DNA of 64,000 nt, from NCBI GenBank assembly GCA_023078555.1, contig CM041202.1, positions 4,150,022 through 4,214,021 of the forward strand, read 5' to 3'. The DNA is from Ulva prolifera. Taxonomy: Eukaryota; Chlorophyta; Ulvophyceae; Ulvales; Ulvaceae. Each line of letters starts with the position of its first letter. The stretch's first letter is position 1. Under the pieces are notes generated by a model. That model did not search any database. It had not been told where the DNA came from and saw only the letters and a program-made list of their open reading frames with translations. The position numbers and the translations under genes were made by a program. Positions 33,620 to 43,513 of the stretch are shown one piece after another.

Positions 33620-34726
33620 TAGGGCTGTAAATTTAACTTTACCCCCATTTTAACTCAGTTTAAAATGCTATTTTACTTTACAATTTTAACGTTAAACCGA
33701 TTCAGAGGCGTTAAAGGGGGTATTTTACTTTTGTTTTACTTTAACGTGTTTTAACGTTAAGGGTGCTTTTAAATAAAAATTTAGGCCAAAAATGGCTGCA
33801 TTCACATTGGCTTTGACCGACCTCACAGGACAAAGAACTCTAGCAATGCACGATGGCCATGGTTGAACTAGCACACATGTTGATGAGTTCAATGTGTGAC
33901 ACTATGCGCTTTCTAATGCTTTGGGAGTCAAATTCCGTAGTCTCTGTGTGCACCTGTCTTTGATTTGGCAGTGAGCAACTGCCAGGCATGCCGCGAAGTA
34001 AGCGGCCTGCAGACTCTTAAGAGACTGATATTCTTGACGAGGAAAGTCTTGATGATGTGGTAGGTGTTGGTAGCTCTAGAAAACGTAGAAAGACTGCTGC
34101 GACTGCGGAGGCTCAAAAGAAGAAGCCGGTCCAGATAGCATCTACGAAGAAGGGCAAAACCCGAAAGAAGGCAGAAAATGTCAGCGAGGCGAGCAAGGCG
34201 AATGGGGTGTTACGACTTATGTCCTCGACCAGCCGCCTCAAGAGCAAGGAAGCTCCATCTGCGCAGCTCAAGCGATCATCATGATGCTGGTCATGCCCAT
34301 CTCCTTAATGGTTGTGATGCGGCTATAGTTGAGATTCCACCATTCAAAGACCTGTTTGAGTTTGTCGATGAAGTTGATGAGGAGGAGCTGGTGTTGCAGA
34401 ACAAGGGTGCTGGGGCATGTGAGCTCGATTCTTCTAGCCTAGGATCATGCGCATCATTGTCAGGTTGCTCAAGAGGCGCCGACAGTTGGTAGGTGGTGCA
34501 ACAGGTCTGTCTAGGTCTCTGCGGACGTGTTTGTGGTGCTCTAAGGCGGTCTAGTTGTTGTGCCAGGCCTCCTCGACGTGTTTAACAATTTTAAGGGTAA
34601 AGCGGCAAAACACTTGTTTAAAACACGTTTAAAGTAAAGCTCTTTGAAGCTATTTTACTTTTATTTTACTTTAGCTTTCTTAATTAACGTTAAACCTGGC
34701 TCCCAAATGTTACATTTACAGCCCTA
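33620..34726. mobile_element. hAT-like DNA transposon 3 (1.1 kb)
   Basis: A perfect 8-bp duplication CCATGGAC flanks it (33612-33619 and 34727-34734). The ends are TAGGGCTGTAAATTTAAC and the reverse complement of TTACATTTACAGCCCTA. Both subterminal regions are arrays of TTTTACTTT and GTTAAA motifs. It retains the two ends of a transposase gene only (33988-34492), so it is an internally deleted derivative. Confidence 0.87.
33988..34492 (+). pseudogene. hAT-3 transposase remnant: basic N-terminus and acidic C-terminus
   Basis: From ATG 33988 it reads MPRSKRPADS stop, then in the same frame ETDILDEESLDDVVGVGSS and RKRRKTAATAEAQKKK, a probable nuclear localisation signal. A frame change near 34280 leads to IPPFKDLFEFVDEVDEEELV. 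The zinc finger and catalytic core expected between these parts are absent. It is probably the product of abortive repair that joined both ends of the gene. Confidence 0.5.
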
Positions 34727-34734
34727 CCATGGAC

Positions 34735-35760
34735 GCCAAGACAGCAGCTATGCTGAGCGGCATTCACCCAACAACACTGCAGGATCTATCGAGTCCGAGG
34801 CAGGTGTGAGGATGGAATATGTACATGCCAATTGTGTACGGGAGGCAGCGTGAATTCTTTGGCGCTGACCGTGCAACACGCGAATCCTCTGGAACGGCAA
34901 CCGAAAAAATCTTTGTGAAAATGGACGGGCCGCGTGATACAGAGAAGACATTGAATGTTTTGAAAACGTGGCTGTGGACAAAGCATCTAGTGGTGAAAGA
35001 TATTTCTGCTGAAAATTCGGGATGCGATTGTTTTTTCGTGTCGCTGAAACATGGCATCGTGAAGAACGTGGTGGATACGTTGAAGGGTGATGAAGTGATG
35101 TTGTGGTGACAGTATAGGCAATTATTGTGATGGACAACGCAACCTTGAGCACGAGGGTCGTGGAGTACGCAGAATTCATCAAAAATAATCCGAGTGATGA
35201 AGATCATGGAGTATTGAAGGTAAGATTGTTGTGATGCACGTCGTATAGTGTGAAGATGCAAGTGCCATGATTGACGCGAGTTGTAGTGTGGAATGCGTGT
35301 GTGCAAGACGAACCGAAACTGCGAAATTGATATCTTGTGGCCGTGGATTGCACATGCAGCCGCATATCGGTGAACTACCGTGAATTCGTAAATGCAGTTG
35401 TAGAGAATTCCGTCGACAGTTTTTTTCAGCGGTGGTGTGAAGGAATGTGGACGGGAGATATGGCAGCCAATCGGGAAGTAGTATGTGTTGCACGGCGCTA
35501 TCGTTTGAAGATGATGTTTTGGCAACCACCCACACTTGCTGCGTGGGATGCACGTGGACCCCGACCAAAGGCCTTCAGGCCGACTGTGTTGAGACCAATC
35601 GGTCTGGTCTCGGGTAACAGACCTCGATGGCGGCAATTGGAAGCAATGATGGGACAGTTCGCCGCAGCAAGAGGGCTGTATAGGCAAAATCAGAACAAGG
35701 ATACAATCACACGCAGACATGCGACGTGCCAGTGCAGATATGGATGGCGCCCCAACCAGA
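34735..35760 (+). other. Unassigned region with coding-like frames
   Basis: Plus-strand frames include REFFGADRATRESSGTATEK with TLNVLKTWLWTKHLVVKDIS (within 34819-35109), MDNATLSTRVVEYAEFIKNN (35130-35219, followed by GTAAGATTG, a plausible donor) and VVENSVDSFFQRWCEGMWTG with RYRLKMMFWQPPTLAAWDAR (35337-35780). They could be exons of one plus-strand gene, but I recognise no family. The hAT-3 insertion begins right at its left edge. Confidence 0.3.
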
Positions 35761-35766
35761 CTACTA

Positions 35767-36590
35767 CCGTACTAAATTAAACCCATCGACATCGAGGCCA
35801 GCGATATTGTGTACAAAATATATCGGGGGCACGACAATTTGTCCACCGTTATGCGTTAAAGCTGTTTAAATTTTTTTGGAGACCCGGCGTAACAGCTGAG
35901 CGTGACAAAGGAGCGTGCGCAGAGCGCGCGACCTGCTGCACTAGCGGTGCAGTGCGCTGTAGCGCGGTGACACACGGCACGTGTTTGAAAATCAGCACCG
36001 AAGTACATGTAATGGACATGCTGCAGCTAGGTCACATCAGCTGATGTGTCTCTATGCCAACAATTAGCACAGTGAACCTGTTTTGTCGCCAAGCGTGAAG
36101 TTGTGTGTCTAGCACACATGTCCGACAGTAACAGCATCGGAGATGATGCCGACGTAGACAAACGACAGTACGGTGATACTCACTACGATTACGATGAGTA
36201 CGTCAACTATGATCCAGATGTTTATGCTGGAGTGTACGAGATTGGCGATAGTCAGTGCAACATTGAACAGACGAGACACAAGAGCATATGGCTGCAGCGG
36301 GGTACCTAGTCCAGGGGTTAGCTGATGATGACACATTACAGACGCAGCTCTATGAAGAGGATGATTGAATGAGCAAATTGTGCGTTGTTGTTAGGAGTTG
36401 TTGCAAACGTGCCAGACGGTGTGCTGCGACATGCAGTACGTGACGTGAGGTGCCCTAAGCGTTACGGGTGTACGATATATTCTTGGAGATACGGCCCATC
36501 TGGCCATCGTTATGCGTTACAGCGAGGTGTTTCAACGCCACTGCAGGCCTGCGTTATGCGTTATGTGTCGATGGGTTTAATTTAGTACGG
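35767..36590 (+). mobile_element. Internally deleted pogo-like element (copy 2, MITE-like)
   Basis: Both terminal repeats are perfect (CCGTACTAAATTAAACCC and its inverse), with TA on each side (35765-35766 and 36591-36592). The 824-bp element keeps about 490 bp of one end and 340 bp of the other end of the 2.6 kb parent in opposite orientation to it. The coding middle is gone. Confidence 0.88.
36118..36368 (+). pseudogene. Fused ends of the pogo transposase gene
   Basis: MSDSNSIGDDADVDKRQYGD to IGDSQCNIE is the N-terminus of the transposase. At about 36265 it jumps to ETQEHMAAAGYLVQGLADDD and ends QLYEEDD stop, the C-terminus, in another frame. The product from the first frame stops at 36309. 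There is no catalytic domain. Confidence 0.8.
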
Positions 36591-36596
36591 TACTAA

Positions 36597-36900
36597 GCGT
36601 GTCTGGTCCCAGCAAGCGCTCGGTATAAATACCGGAGTGTGTGCGCCCAGGTCAATCCCCCTGTCAAAGCTGGCCTCGCCGAATCGTGCCGCATAACTGC
36701 CACACCGATCCCAGATCCCGCATAAGTGCGGGAGATCTTAAATTGTGGCTCACAGAGCCTGAGATGAGTGTAAGCAAGGTTGCGCACGTAATTAGTGGGC
36801 AGCTCTGGGTTGCTGTACAGATATTATCGTGCATGCCAAGCCTGGAGCCCGCCGGGCGGACCCTGTGTAACGGCGGTAATGCACACAGTAAGACGTAATA
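36597..36900 (+). repeat. TATA-bearing interspersed repeat
   Basis: The stretch GTGTCTGGTCCCAGCAAGCG, then GGTATAAATACC (36628-36639), then TGCGCCCAGGTC and GGCCTCGCCGA is homologous, inverted, to 53000-53095 inside gypsy-2. TATA followed by unique sequence resembles an LTR promoter region. No TG..CA ends were found. Confidence 0.55.
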
Positions 36901-37004
36901 TGTGCAGTAACGATTCGGCTAGCCGCATGAAGCCATAATAAGCCTATGACGTGTCACATTGTGCCAGGAGAAGGTTGTACACAGCGCTGATGCAGTGTGC
37001 ACGT

Positions 37005-37357
37005 TGTCACAATGCATGCGCCTGCGGGCAGCAGTGTGGTGACAGGTGCACCCATGCACGGACGATCCGCGGATCCAGTGCAGGGGTAAGCCGCCAGCCG
37101 GGATTGTCTCGATGTAGTGAGGGAAATCCTGAGAGGGTTTCCCGCCGTAACCTTGAGTGTCCAGTGTGCATATAAGGTTGTGCACACTGGGATCTGTAAC
37201 CATTCTCATTACTGTTTCACGGTATTAGCACTCATCTCCCTCTGAAGCGTTCCTCGGTTCTACCTCTGTGCGCAGCAGGTATGGAACGCTGGCTGACCTG
37301 ATGTGACCTGAACTGAGACTGCGCGTCTGACCTGACAAGCTGCAATGGTTTCTGACA
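37005..37357 (+). repeat. Copia A 5' LTR (353 bp)
   Basis: It starts TGTCACAATGCATGCGCC and ends GGTTTCTGACA. It is followed at once by TGGTATCGGTGAG, the primer-binding site. It matches 41887-42221 inverted. Confidence 0.9.
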
Positions 37358-39226
37358 TGGTATCGGTGAGATGTTAGCGCTATGTCTGTTTATGGTCTTG
37401 TTCAGGAAGCCGTTGGCCAAAGTCTGTGCGCAGACACGGCAGGCATTCCACTGCTCTGCCGGCGCTCAGACCGCGGTCATAAGCGCAGGCATCATTTAGC
37501 TGTCTCGTAGCATATTGTTGTTAGACACAATTCGAGAAGCTTGTTTTAATGATCAGCGCTGAAAAAAGCGAACGCGTTCGCTTAATTTTGTCATCCTGTA
37601 GGCTCGCGAGCCATCCCATCGGTTAGTTGCTGCGCGCGACAAACAACCGTCTGTCCTACTGCATGATGTCTTATCTCGATCGGTCTAACGCCAACTCTCC
37701 TCGCGAGGAGAGGCAGGACGAGGCTGATCAGCAGCCATTAGTCGACAGGGACGCTGACCAGCAGCTCCCTGACGAGGAACAGCCCGACGACATGTTACTT
37801 CGTGGTGGACGACTTATCCGACTACGTCCCTCTTCCCACACTGGGCAGAGACAGCAGGTGCCTTTTTCCTCTCATGTTGTTGATGATCACGGTCACACTG
37901 AGTCATACATCACGCTCGAGACGTTGACCGAAGCGCTGCGTGCATCTCGGGGACGTAGCGAGCCTGACTTGACTAAAGGGAAATTGCTTGAATGGAATTT
38001 TAAGACCGAAAGCTTCGTTGCGTACGAGCAGAAAGTCTTTTTGTGGTTAGGCCAATTCGAGTTAGACCATTTGTTGCAGCACGCACCGTCTGCGGACGAA
38101 CAGCGTGTTCATGCTAGGGCGAGGACACAGGTCCTGATGTCTTTGCCCGACGCGGATAGGACGACTGTCTATCGCATGTCACATCTGTGTGAAGCATGGG
38201 CCTATCTGACTGCTAAGTATAGGCCTAGCACCGAAGCCGAAATCCACAGACTATGGAGTCGGTTTAATTCTTTATCGCAAAACAATAGAGATGTTGCGAC
38301 ATATTGTGGTGATGTGATGAGTGTTTACACTCAACTGGAGGCACTAGGTGCTGATGTGGGCCAGCGATGGCTTCGTTTGAAACTGTTGGAAGTGGGGGAG
38401 GAGTTCAACGCTGTGCGCGGCGAAGTCCAACACTCCTCCCCTCATGTAATCATATCGCGTTTAACTGAGCATGCTGACTTGCTCAAACAACAGCGACAGC
38501 TGCAGGCTAGGTCTGGGGCGCCCGCGGGCAAACCAGGCCAAGGCTGGCGAAAGCAACCCCGTGGTGATGGTCCTGTGGTCGCTGCTCTCTCAGGCGGCCA
38601 GGCTCCTCGCGAGGAGACCAGGACCTGTTTCTTCTGCAAGAAGAAAGGATATTTGCGTGCGAACTGCCCCCAACGCAAACAGGCTGCGGCCAAAGCTGTT
38701 TGTGCTGTGGAGATGCCTGAAAAGTATCCGCAACCAGACGCGTCTTTGCCTTGGAACATTATTGTTGATAGTGGTTCGGACATGCACATAGTGGGTAATC
38801 GTGAAATGTTCGAGTACGGTCCGTGTCAGAGAACTGCCAATCTTGCGGGACCAGGCCAGCTCTCTATCATGGGTAGGGGAACCATTCAGGTGAACCTAGG
38901 TACTTATGTTGAAAAGCATGGGAACAAGCATCCATTGGATATGGAGATCCCTGGTGTTTACTATGCGCCTGAATGTCCGTACAACCTGCTTAGCACAATG
39001 GGTCTTAGGCATGAACAAATGTTTTTAGATACGCGTAGAAGGGTGCTGTATATCCCTGGTTTGGGTGATATGGCTACGGATATTGAGGATGATGTCAAGT
39101 ACCAGGAACTTGATGTTGATGGTCATCCTGTTTTCGCGTTCAAAATGGCAGTAGACACCAAGCCTATCCTTGTGGGTGCGCCTGTCAATAGGGGGGTGGT
39201 CTGGTCTAACCAGAGCAGTCCGACCT
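37005..39226 (+). mobile_element. Ty1/copia family A element, plus-strand 5' half
   Basis: It has an LTR (37005-37357), a primer site (37358-37368) and a gag-protease frame, and ends abruptly at about 39226, where an inverted relative begins. Integrase, RT, RNase H and the 3' LTR are absent. Together with 39227-42221 it forms a tail-to-tail inverted pair. Confidence 0.87.
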
Positions 39227-39237
39227 CACCGAGATAG
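37663..39237 (+). CDS. Copia A gag-protease
   Basis: The open frame starts at ATG 37663 (MMSYLDRSNANSPREE; the frame upstream of it also lacks a stop). It contains a copia gag (LLEWNFKTESFVAYEQKVFL, AYLTAKYRPSTEAEIHRLW), a zinc knuckle reading CFFCKKKGYLRANC with Tyr where His is expected, and an aspartic protease (IIVDSGSDMHIVGN). The GAG-pre-integrase region (GVYYAPECPYNLLSTMGLR) follows. The last residues (SNQSSPTSPR) come from the inverted junction. It is the longest intact retroelement frame in the window. Confidence 0.88.
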   Translation: MMSYLDRSNANSPREERQDEADQQPLVDRDADQQLPDEEQPDDMLLRGGRLIRLRPSSHTGQRQQVPFSSHVVDDHGHTESYITLETLTEALRASRGRSEPDLTKGKLLEWNFKTESFVAYEQKVFLWLGQFELDHLLQHAPSADEQRVHARARTQVLMSLPDADRTTVYRMSHLCEAWAYLTAKYRPSTEAEIHRLWSRFNSLSQNNRDVATYCGDVMSVYTQLEALGADVGQRWLRLKLLEVGEEFNAVRGEVQHSSPHVIISRLTEHADLLKQQRQLQARSGAPAGKPGQGWRKQPRGDGPVVAALSGGQAPREETRTCFFCKKKGYLRANCPQRKQAAAKAVCAVEMPEKYPQPDASLPWNIIVDSGSDMHIVGNREMFEYGPCQRTANLAGPGQLSIMGRGTIQVNLGTYVEKHGNKHPLDMEIPGVYYAPECPYNLLSTMGLRHEQMFLDTRRRVLYIPGLGDMATDIEDDVKYQELDVDGHPVFAFKMAVDTKPILVGAPVNRGVVWSNQSSPTSPR

Positions 39238-40101
39238 CTTTCTTGCCCGCGGGCAGATAGAATAACATAAACGTCCAGTGCTCACCCAGTGCTTCCACCT
39301 CCTCCTGCATGGCACGCAGCCAAGCATCCCTGTCCGGACCCGCGAGTCCTACCTTCATAAAAGGCAGATCAGGGTCGGAAGGCTTCTGCTTCCTGGCGGC
39401 GGCTGCCTTGCGTGACCCACGAAGCTGAGCACTCTGCTGCTCACCAGACTCCACATGCTGCTGCTTCAGGCCTGCACAGGACACTCCACAGTCAGCCGCG
39501 GCTGATGTGTCCTGATTGCAGCCCGGAGCTTCAATAGCAGCTACAACTGTTTCACGAATAGCAATGTCAGAGCCCGCAGGCTCATGCATATGTACAGCTG
39601 CTACATCCGCAGCCAATGGAACAAGGCATCTGCGTACAAGAGGATTAATTTTAATACGAGGTAAGGCAGCTGGAATGGCCCTTACCTCATCAGGCAAATC
39701 AACCCCGACAGCGGCTGAGGGGTCCGGGACCTCTCCCCCTAGTTCGGACCCGGTCTCCACCTCATCCGGCTCATCCTCCCAGAAGGGCCTCGGCGCCTCA
39801 GATCCTTGCAATGGCTGAGCAACTGCTCCTGCGACGCTGAGGCCGCGGCCGATTTACTCCCGGAGCGGACCCGCTGAGCCTCCAGATTCTGATGGGCCGC
39901 AGCCTCCTCATCATCTGTCATGGTGTAGCCCATCCTCTGTTTATCATCGTCATCATAGATTCTGGGACTGTCAGCATCATCCTCATCCATGCCAGATTCG
40001 GAAAGACTGGCCGACAGCTGAACGGGGAAGGCAGCTTCTACACCAGGGTCGTGCAAAGCAGCATGCCGAGTAACAACATTCTCCACAGTGCGTGAGGGCA
40101 C
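39227..40101 (-). pseudogene. Copia A integrase-RT linker and RT start
   Basis: The minus frame 39206-39811 has an acidic linker (PRPFWEDEPDEVETGSELGG), then PDRDAWLRAMQEEVEALGEH and LPAGKKAIS, the first block of copia RT, cut there by the inversion. The preceding linker part is in another frame (39739-40101, DEDDADSPRIYDDDDKQRMG). The same linker and RT start occur at 63.0-63.9 kb. Confidence 0.78.
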
Positions 40102-40283
40102 AGCCTCAAGGTGATGACCTGGCGCACTACCACAACCCTACCCCCAGAAACATCTTGGGCGTACACACGCTGCATGCTGGGGCCCAGCCCAGACCCGACC
40201 CAGTATGCGAGAATACCCCGCGGGGACAGCTTCCGCAGCTTGTCATCCCTAGGGTACGCATACACTTCAACCCCCCGGGCCAC
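40038..40283 (-). pseudogene. Copia A integrase C-terminal domain
   Basis: GVEVYAYPRDDKLRKLSPRG with ILAYWVGSGLGPSMQRVY is the strand-rich domain that follows the copia integrase core. It is separated by a frame change from the gag-integrase fusion just upstream (40317). Confidence 0.75.
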
Positions 40284-40316
40284 GGACGCTGCTGCCGCAG
40301 CAGATATTGGAACACC

Positions 40317-41585
40317 TCAACGGAGGTGTCTCGGAAAAAAGACATCTAGGGAATGATATCCCTGTCCCAAGACCTCGGCAAAATCGTCAAGCTTTGTCGT
40401 CGCAATCAACTGATACTTGCGCTTTTCCTCATCCCGCAACCTATCGCGCTCGGCCTTTTTCATGCGCTTGTTCCTCTTCTCAGCTTGCTCCACATCCGCG
40501 GATGTGTTGACAGCATGCTGAAATTTCTGGGACTTTAGAATTCGCGCCAGTTTGTCATGGTACAACGCCGAGCACGGCGTGAGATTGTGACCATGGATAA
40601 CACTGACAAGGCATTCAATCCACAGGAACAGAGACAGGCCGCTCACAAGATGCACAACACGGAGTGCCTCAAAGGCAATCCCGATCCTCCGCTCGATCAT
40701 GCCGTTACAGCGATGATCAGCTGTGGGGGTTGTGCGGTGAGTGATGCCACGCCGGAGGTAGAGCAATAAGGCCTCGACCATGAACTCTCCCCCTTTGTCG
40801 GTGTGAAGGATGCGCACACCCGGTTCACCTGGCTTCGACCATGCACTCCCCCCCACTTCTAACAGTTGCAATCGAAGCCATCGCTGGCCCACATCGGCAC
40901 ATAGTGCCTCCAGTTGAGTGTAAACACTCATCACATCACCACAGTAAGACGCAATGTCTCTATTACTCTGTGATAAAGAATTAAACCGACTCCAAAGTCT
41001 GTGGATTTCGGCTTCGGTGCTAGGCCTATACTTTGCAGTCAAATAGGCCCATGCTCCACACAGGTGTGACATGCGATAGACAGTCGTCCTATCCGCGTCA
41101 GGCAAAGACATAGGGACCTGTGTCCTTGCCCTAGCATGGACACGGTGTTCGTCCGCAGACGGTGCGTACTGCAACAGATGATCCAGTTCTAACTGGCCTA
41201 ACCACAAGAAGACTTTCTGCTCGTACGCAACGAAGCTTTCGGTCTTGCAGTTCCACTCAGGCAGTTTTCCCTTAGTCAAATCAGGCTCGCTACGTCCCCG
41301 AGATGCTCGCAGCGCTTCGGTCAACGTTTCGAGTGTTATGAAAGACTCAGCGTGACCAGCATCGACGACATGAGAGGAAAAGGGCACCTGCTGACTGCTC
41401 TGCCCAGTTTGGGAAGAGCGACGTGGTCGGATGAGACGTCCGCCACGAAGTAACATGCCCGCGGGCTGTTCTTCGCCAGGGAGCTGCCGGTCAGCGTCCC
41501 TGTCGATGTGTGGATGCTGATACGCCTCGTCTTGCCTTTCCTCGTGAGGAGAGTTGGCATTAGAACGATCGAGATTGGACATCAT
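40317..41585 (-). CDS. In-frame gag-integrase fusion (copia A, deleted)
   Basis: From ATG 41585 (MMSNLDRSNANSPHEERQ) it follows the gag of the plus copy to LLEVG, then jumps in frame at about 40850 to GEPGVRILHTDKGGEFMVEA, the integrase core with its second Asp. The catalytic Glu follows in CNGMIERRIGIAFEALR. The C-terminal part has a basic Lys/Arg/Glu helix (EQAEKRNKRMKKAERDRLRD). The zinc knuckle, protease and first integrase Asp are deleted. The sequence near the join, TCGACCATG, occurs at both 40775 and 40835, which suggests a microhomology event. Confidence 0.8.
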   Translation of the reverse strand: MMSNLDRSNANSPHEERQDEAYQHPHIDRDADRQLPGEEQPAGMLLRGGRLIRPRRSSQTGQSSQQVPFSSHVVDAGHAESFITLETLTEALRASRGRSEPDLTKGKLPEWNCKTESFVAYEQKVFLWLGQLELDHLLQYAPSADEHRVHARARTQVPMSLPDADRTTVYRMSHLCGAWAYLTAKYRPSTEAEIHRLWSRFNSLSQSNRDIASYCGDVMSVYTQLEALCADVGQRWLRLQLLEVGGSAWSKPGEPGVRILHTDKGGEFMVEALLLYLRRGITHRTTPTADHRCNGMIERRIGIAFEALRVVHLVSGLSLFLWIECLVSVIHGHNLTPCSALYHDKLARILKSQKFQHAVNTSADVEQAEKRNKRMKKAERDRLRDEEKRKYQLIATTKLDDFAEVLGQGYHSLDVFFPRHLR

Positions 41586-41886
41586 GCAGTAGGATAGACG
41601 ATTCTTTGTTGCGCGCAGCAACTGACCGATTGATGGCTCGCAAGCCTACAGGTTCAGAAAAAAGCGAACGCATTCGCTTTTCTCAGTGTTGATCATTAAA
41701 ACAAGCTTCTCGAATTGTATCTAAACAACAATATACTACGAGAAAGCTTAACGATGCCTGCGCTTATGACCGCGGTCTGAGCGCCGGCAGAACAGTGGAA
41801 TGCCTGCCGTGTCTGCGCACAGACTTTGGCCAACGGCTTCCTGAACAAGACCATAACAGACATAACGCAAACATTGACCGATACCA

Positions 41887-42221
41887 TGTCAGAAACGCTA
41901 CAGTTGTGCAGGTCAGACGCACACTCTGCATTGCATGTCATGTGAGGACATCCAGCGTTCCATACATGCTGCGCACAGAGGTAGAACCGAGGAACACTAA
42001 GGGAAGATACTAGCACCGTGAAACAGTAGAAAGAATGGTTACAGATCATAGTGTGCACATCCATATATGCACACAGACAGGTCAAGATTACGGCGGGAAA
42101 CCCTCGCGGGATCTCTCTCACTATCCCGGGACAATCCCGCTGGCGGCTCACCCCTGCACTGGATCCGCAGATCGATCGTGCATGGGTGCACCTGTCACCA
42201 CAATGCTCATGCATTGTGACA
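41887..42221 (-). repeat. Copia A 5' LTR (335 bp), minus strand
   Basis: Read on the minus strand it starts TGTCACAATGCATGAGC and ends GTTTCTGACA. It pairs with 37005-37357 as the outer arms of the inverted structure. Confidence 0.88.
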
Positions 42222-43430
42222 TGGGGGGAGTACCATAAATCAGTGCAGGTGCATGCTATGATAATGTACAATGTGACCACACATGTTCCGTTGCGCTTGT
42301 GGATATGCATGTCTGTGATTTTGATGATGCATTTACTGTGGAACGGGCAATAGGCTGCACATTCAAAAACCACATGTCTCGTGATTTCCGAGCTCTATAT
42401 TTTTGTTAAACATGACCGAGCAAGATGGTATTGATTGTGCAGCATCTCATCTACAGGTTGCAGGCCACAATGTCAACGGGAAGAAAGTTGAATTGACGCC
42501 ATTTAATTACTTCCAAGTAGCGCAACGTTGGGAACATGCAAACCTGTATCCCATGAACGGCGAGATGAACATCTACTAGGTGGTTCGCATCATGTTGTTG
42601 ACAAATCATTATTGCCTTTCGTATAAATGGGCGTCGGGGCGCGGCCGTTGGCATACCACATGCCACTGTGGATGCCATACGGCGCATTGATTTCTTGCTG
42701 AGACGATGCCAAACATAGAATCTTTTGATGTGGTCTGTGCCCGGACAACATGAAAGTATGGGCCAGAAACCGTTGTTGGTGCAAGTCTGCCGAAACATAA
42801 GGACTGCTTAGATACGATATCTGTAAAAGATGCGATGTGGTTTTCTAGGAAGATGATGCGTGCCATGGACATCAACATAGAGCTAGAGTCTGGGCATGTC
42901 GTCGTTGCAGACTGTTGAGGTGGCAGGTCCAAGGATTCAGTTCATTCAGGTGGACGAGGACCCTCCTGCCGTTGATCATGTGGAAGCAGATGTGAATAAT
43001 GCTACTAATGACAGTGCCACGGAGGAAGAAACATAGACATGTGTGTTTGTTCCAGTGCCGTGTGTGGTGTGTGAACTTAACATGTTGCAGAACCAATGCT
43101 GCAATAAAATGACAACCCATGTTTGTTCAAGTGATGCAAGAAACATTTTACATGTAGTGTACATGCATAACATAAGAGATAATCAACTTACAATGTGGTC
43201 ATAACAAACGCAGGCATGGAACCTACCAAGTAATGAGAATTCAAAGTGATAAAATATGTGTGGACCCAAGTCAAATTGGCACAGCGGAAATGATCCCCAG
43301 AGTTCTTGCACAACTCATGTCTGTTGTTGGGGGTCGACGCTGTTGGGGGTCGACGCAGGCAAGCGAGCATTGGACACCCCACTAGGTGTTGTACTTGCAA
43401 TAACTGCGGCAGCCACATGACTAGCATGTG
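42222..43430. other. Nothing recognised
   Basis: Short frames on both strands only. The longest (42451-42798, minus) has no family resemblance. A tandem repeat of TGTTGGGGGTCGACGC occurs near 43323-43354. Confidence 0.45.
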
Positions 43431-43513
43431 TGCATGTGGCCCGCACTGCCGCAGCGGGCATTGCCATAACTGACTCATTACACTGATCAAGAAGACTGCG
43501 TGTACTTTCGGGC
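43431..43513 (-). pseudogene. PI4K duplicate, exon fragment (part 1)
   Basis: The minus frame reads STRSLLDQCNESVMAMPAAA, matching SIRSLLDECKESAMAMPEA of the true gene at 24.4 kb. Homology stops on the left near 43430 and is broken on the right by an insertion. Confidence 0.75.

Larger units (their letters stand above)
39227..42221 (-). mobile_element. Ty1/copia family A element, minus-strand 5' half
   Basis: On the minus strand it has an LTR (42221-41887), primer site (TGGTATCGGTC), gag fused to the integrase C-half (41585-40317), the integrase tail (40283-40038), the linker and the start of RT (to 39227). It then meets the plus-strand copy. The rest of RT, RNase H and the 3' LTR are missing. 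Confidence 0.85.
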
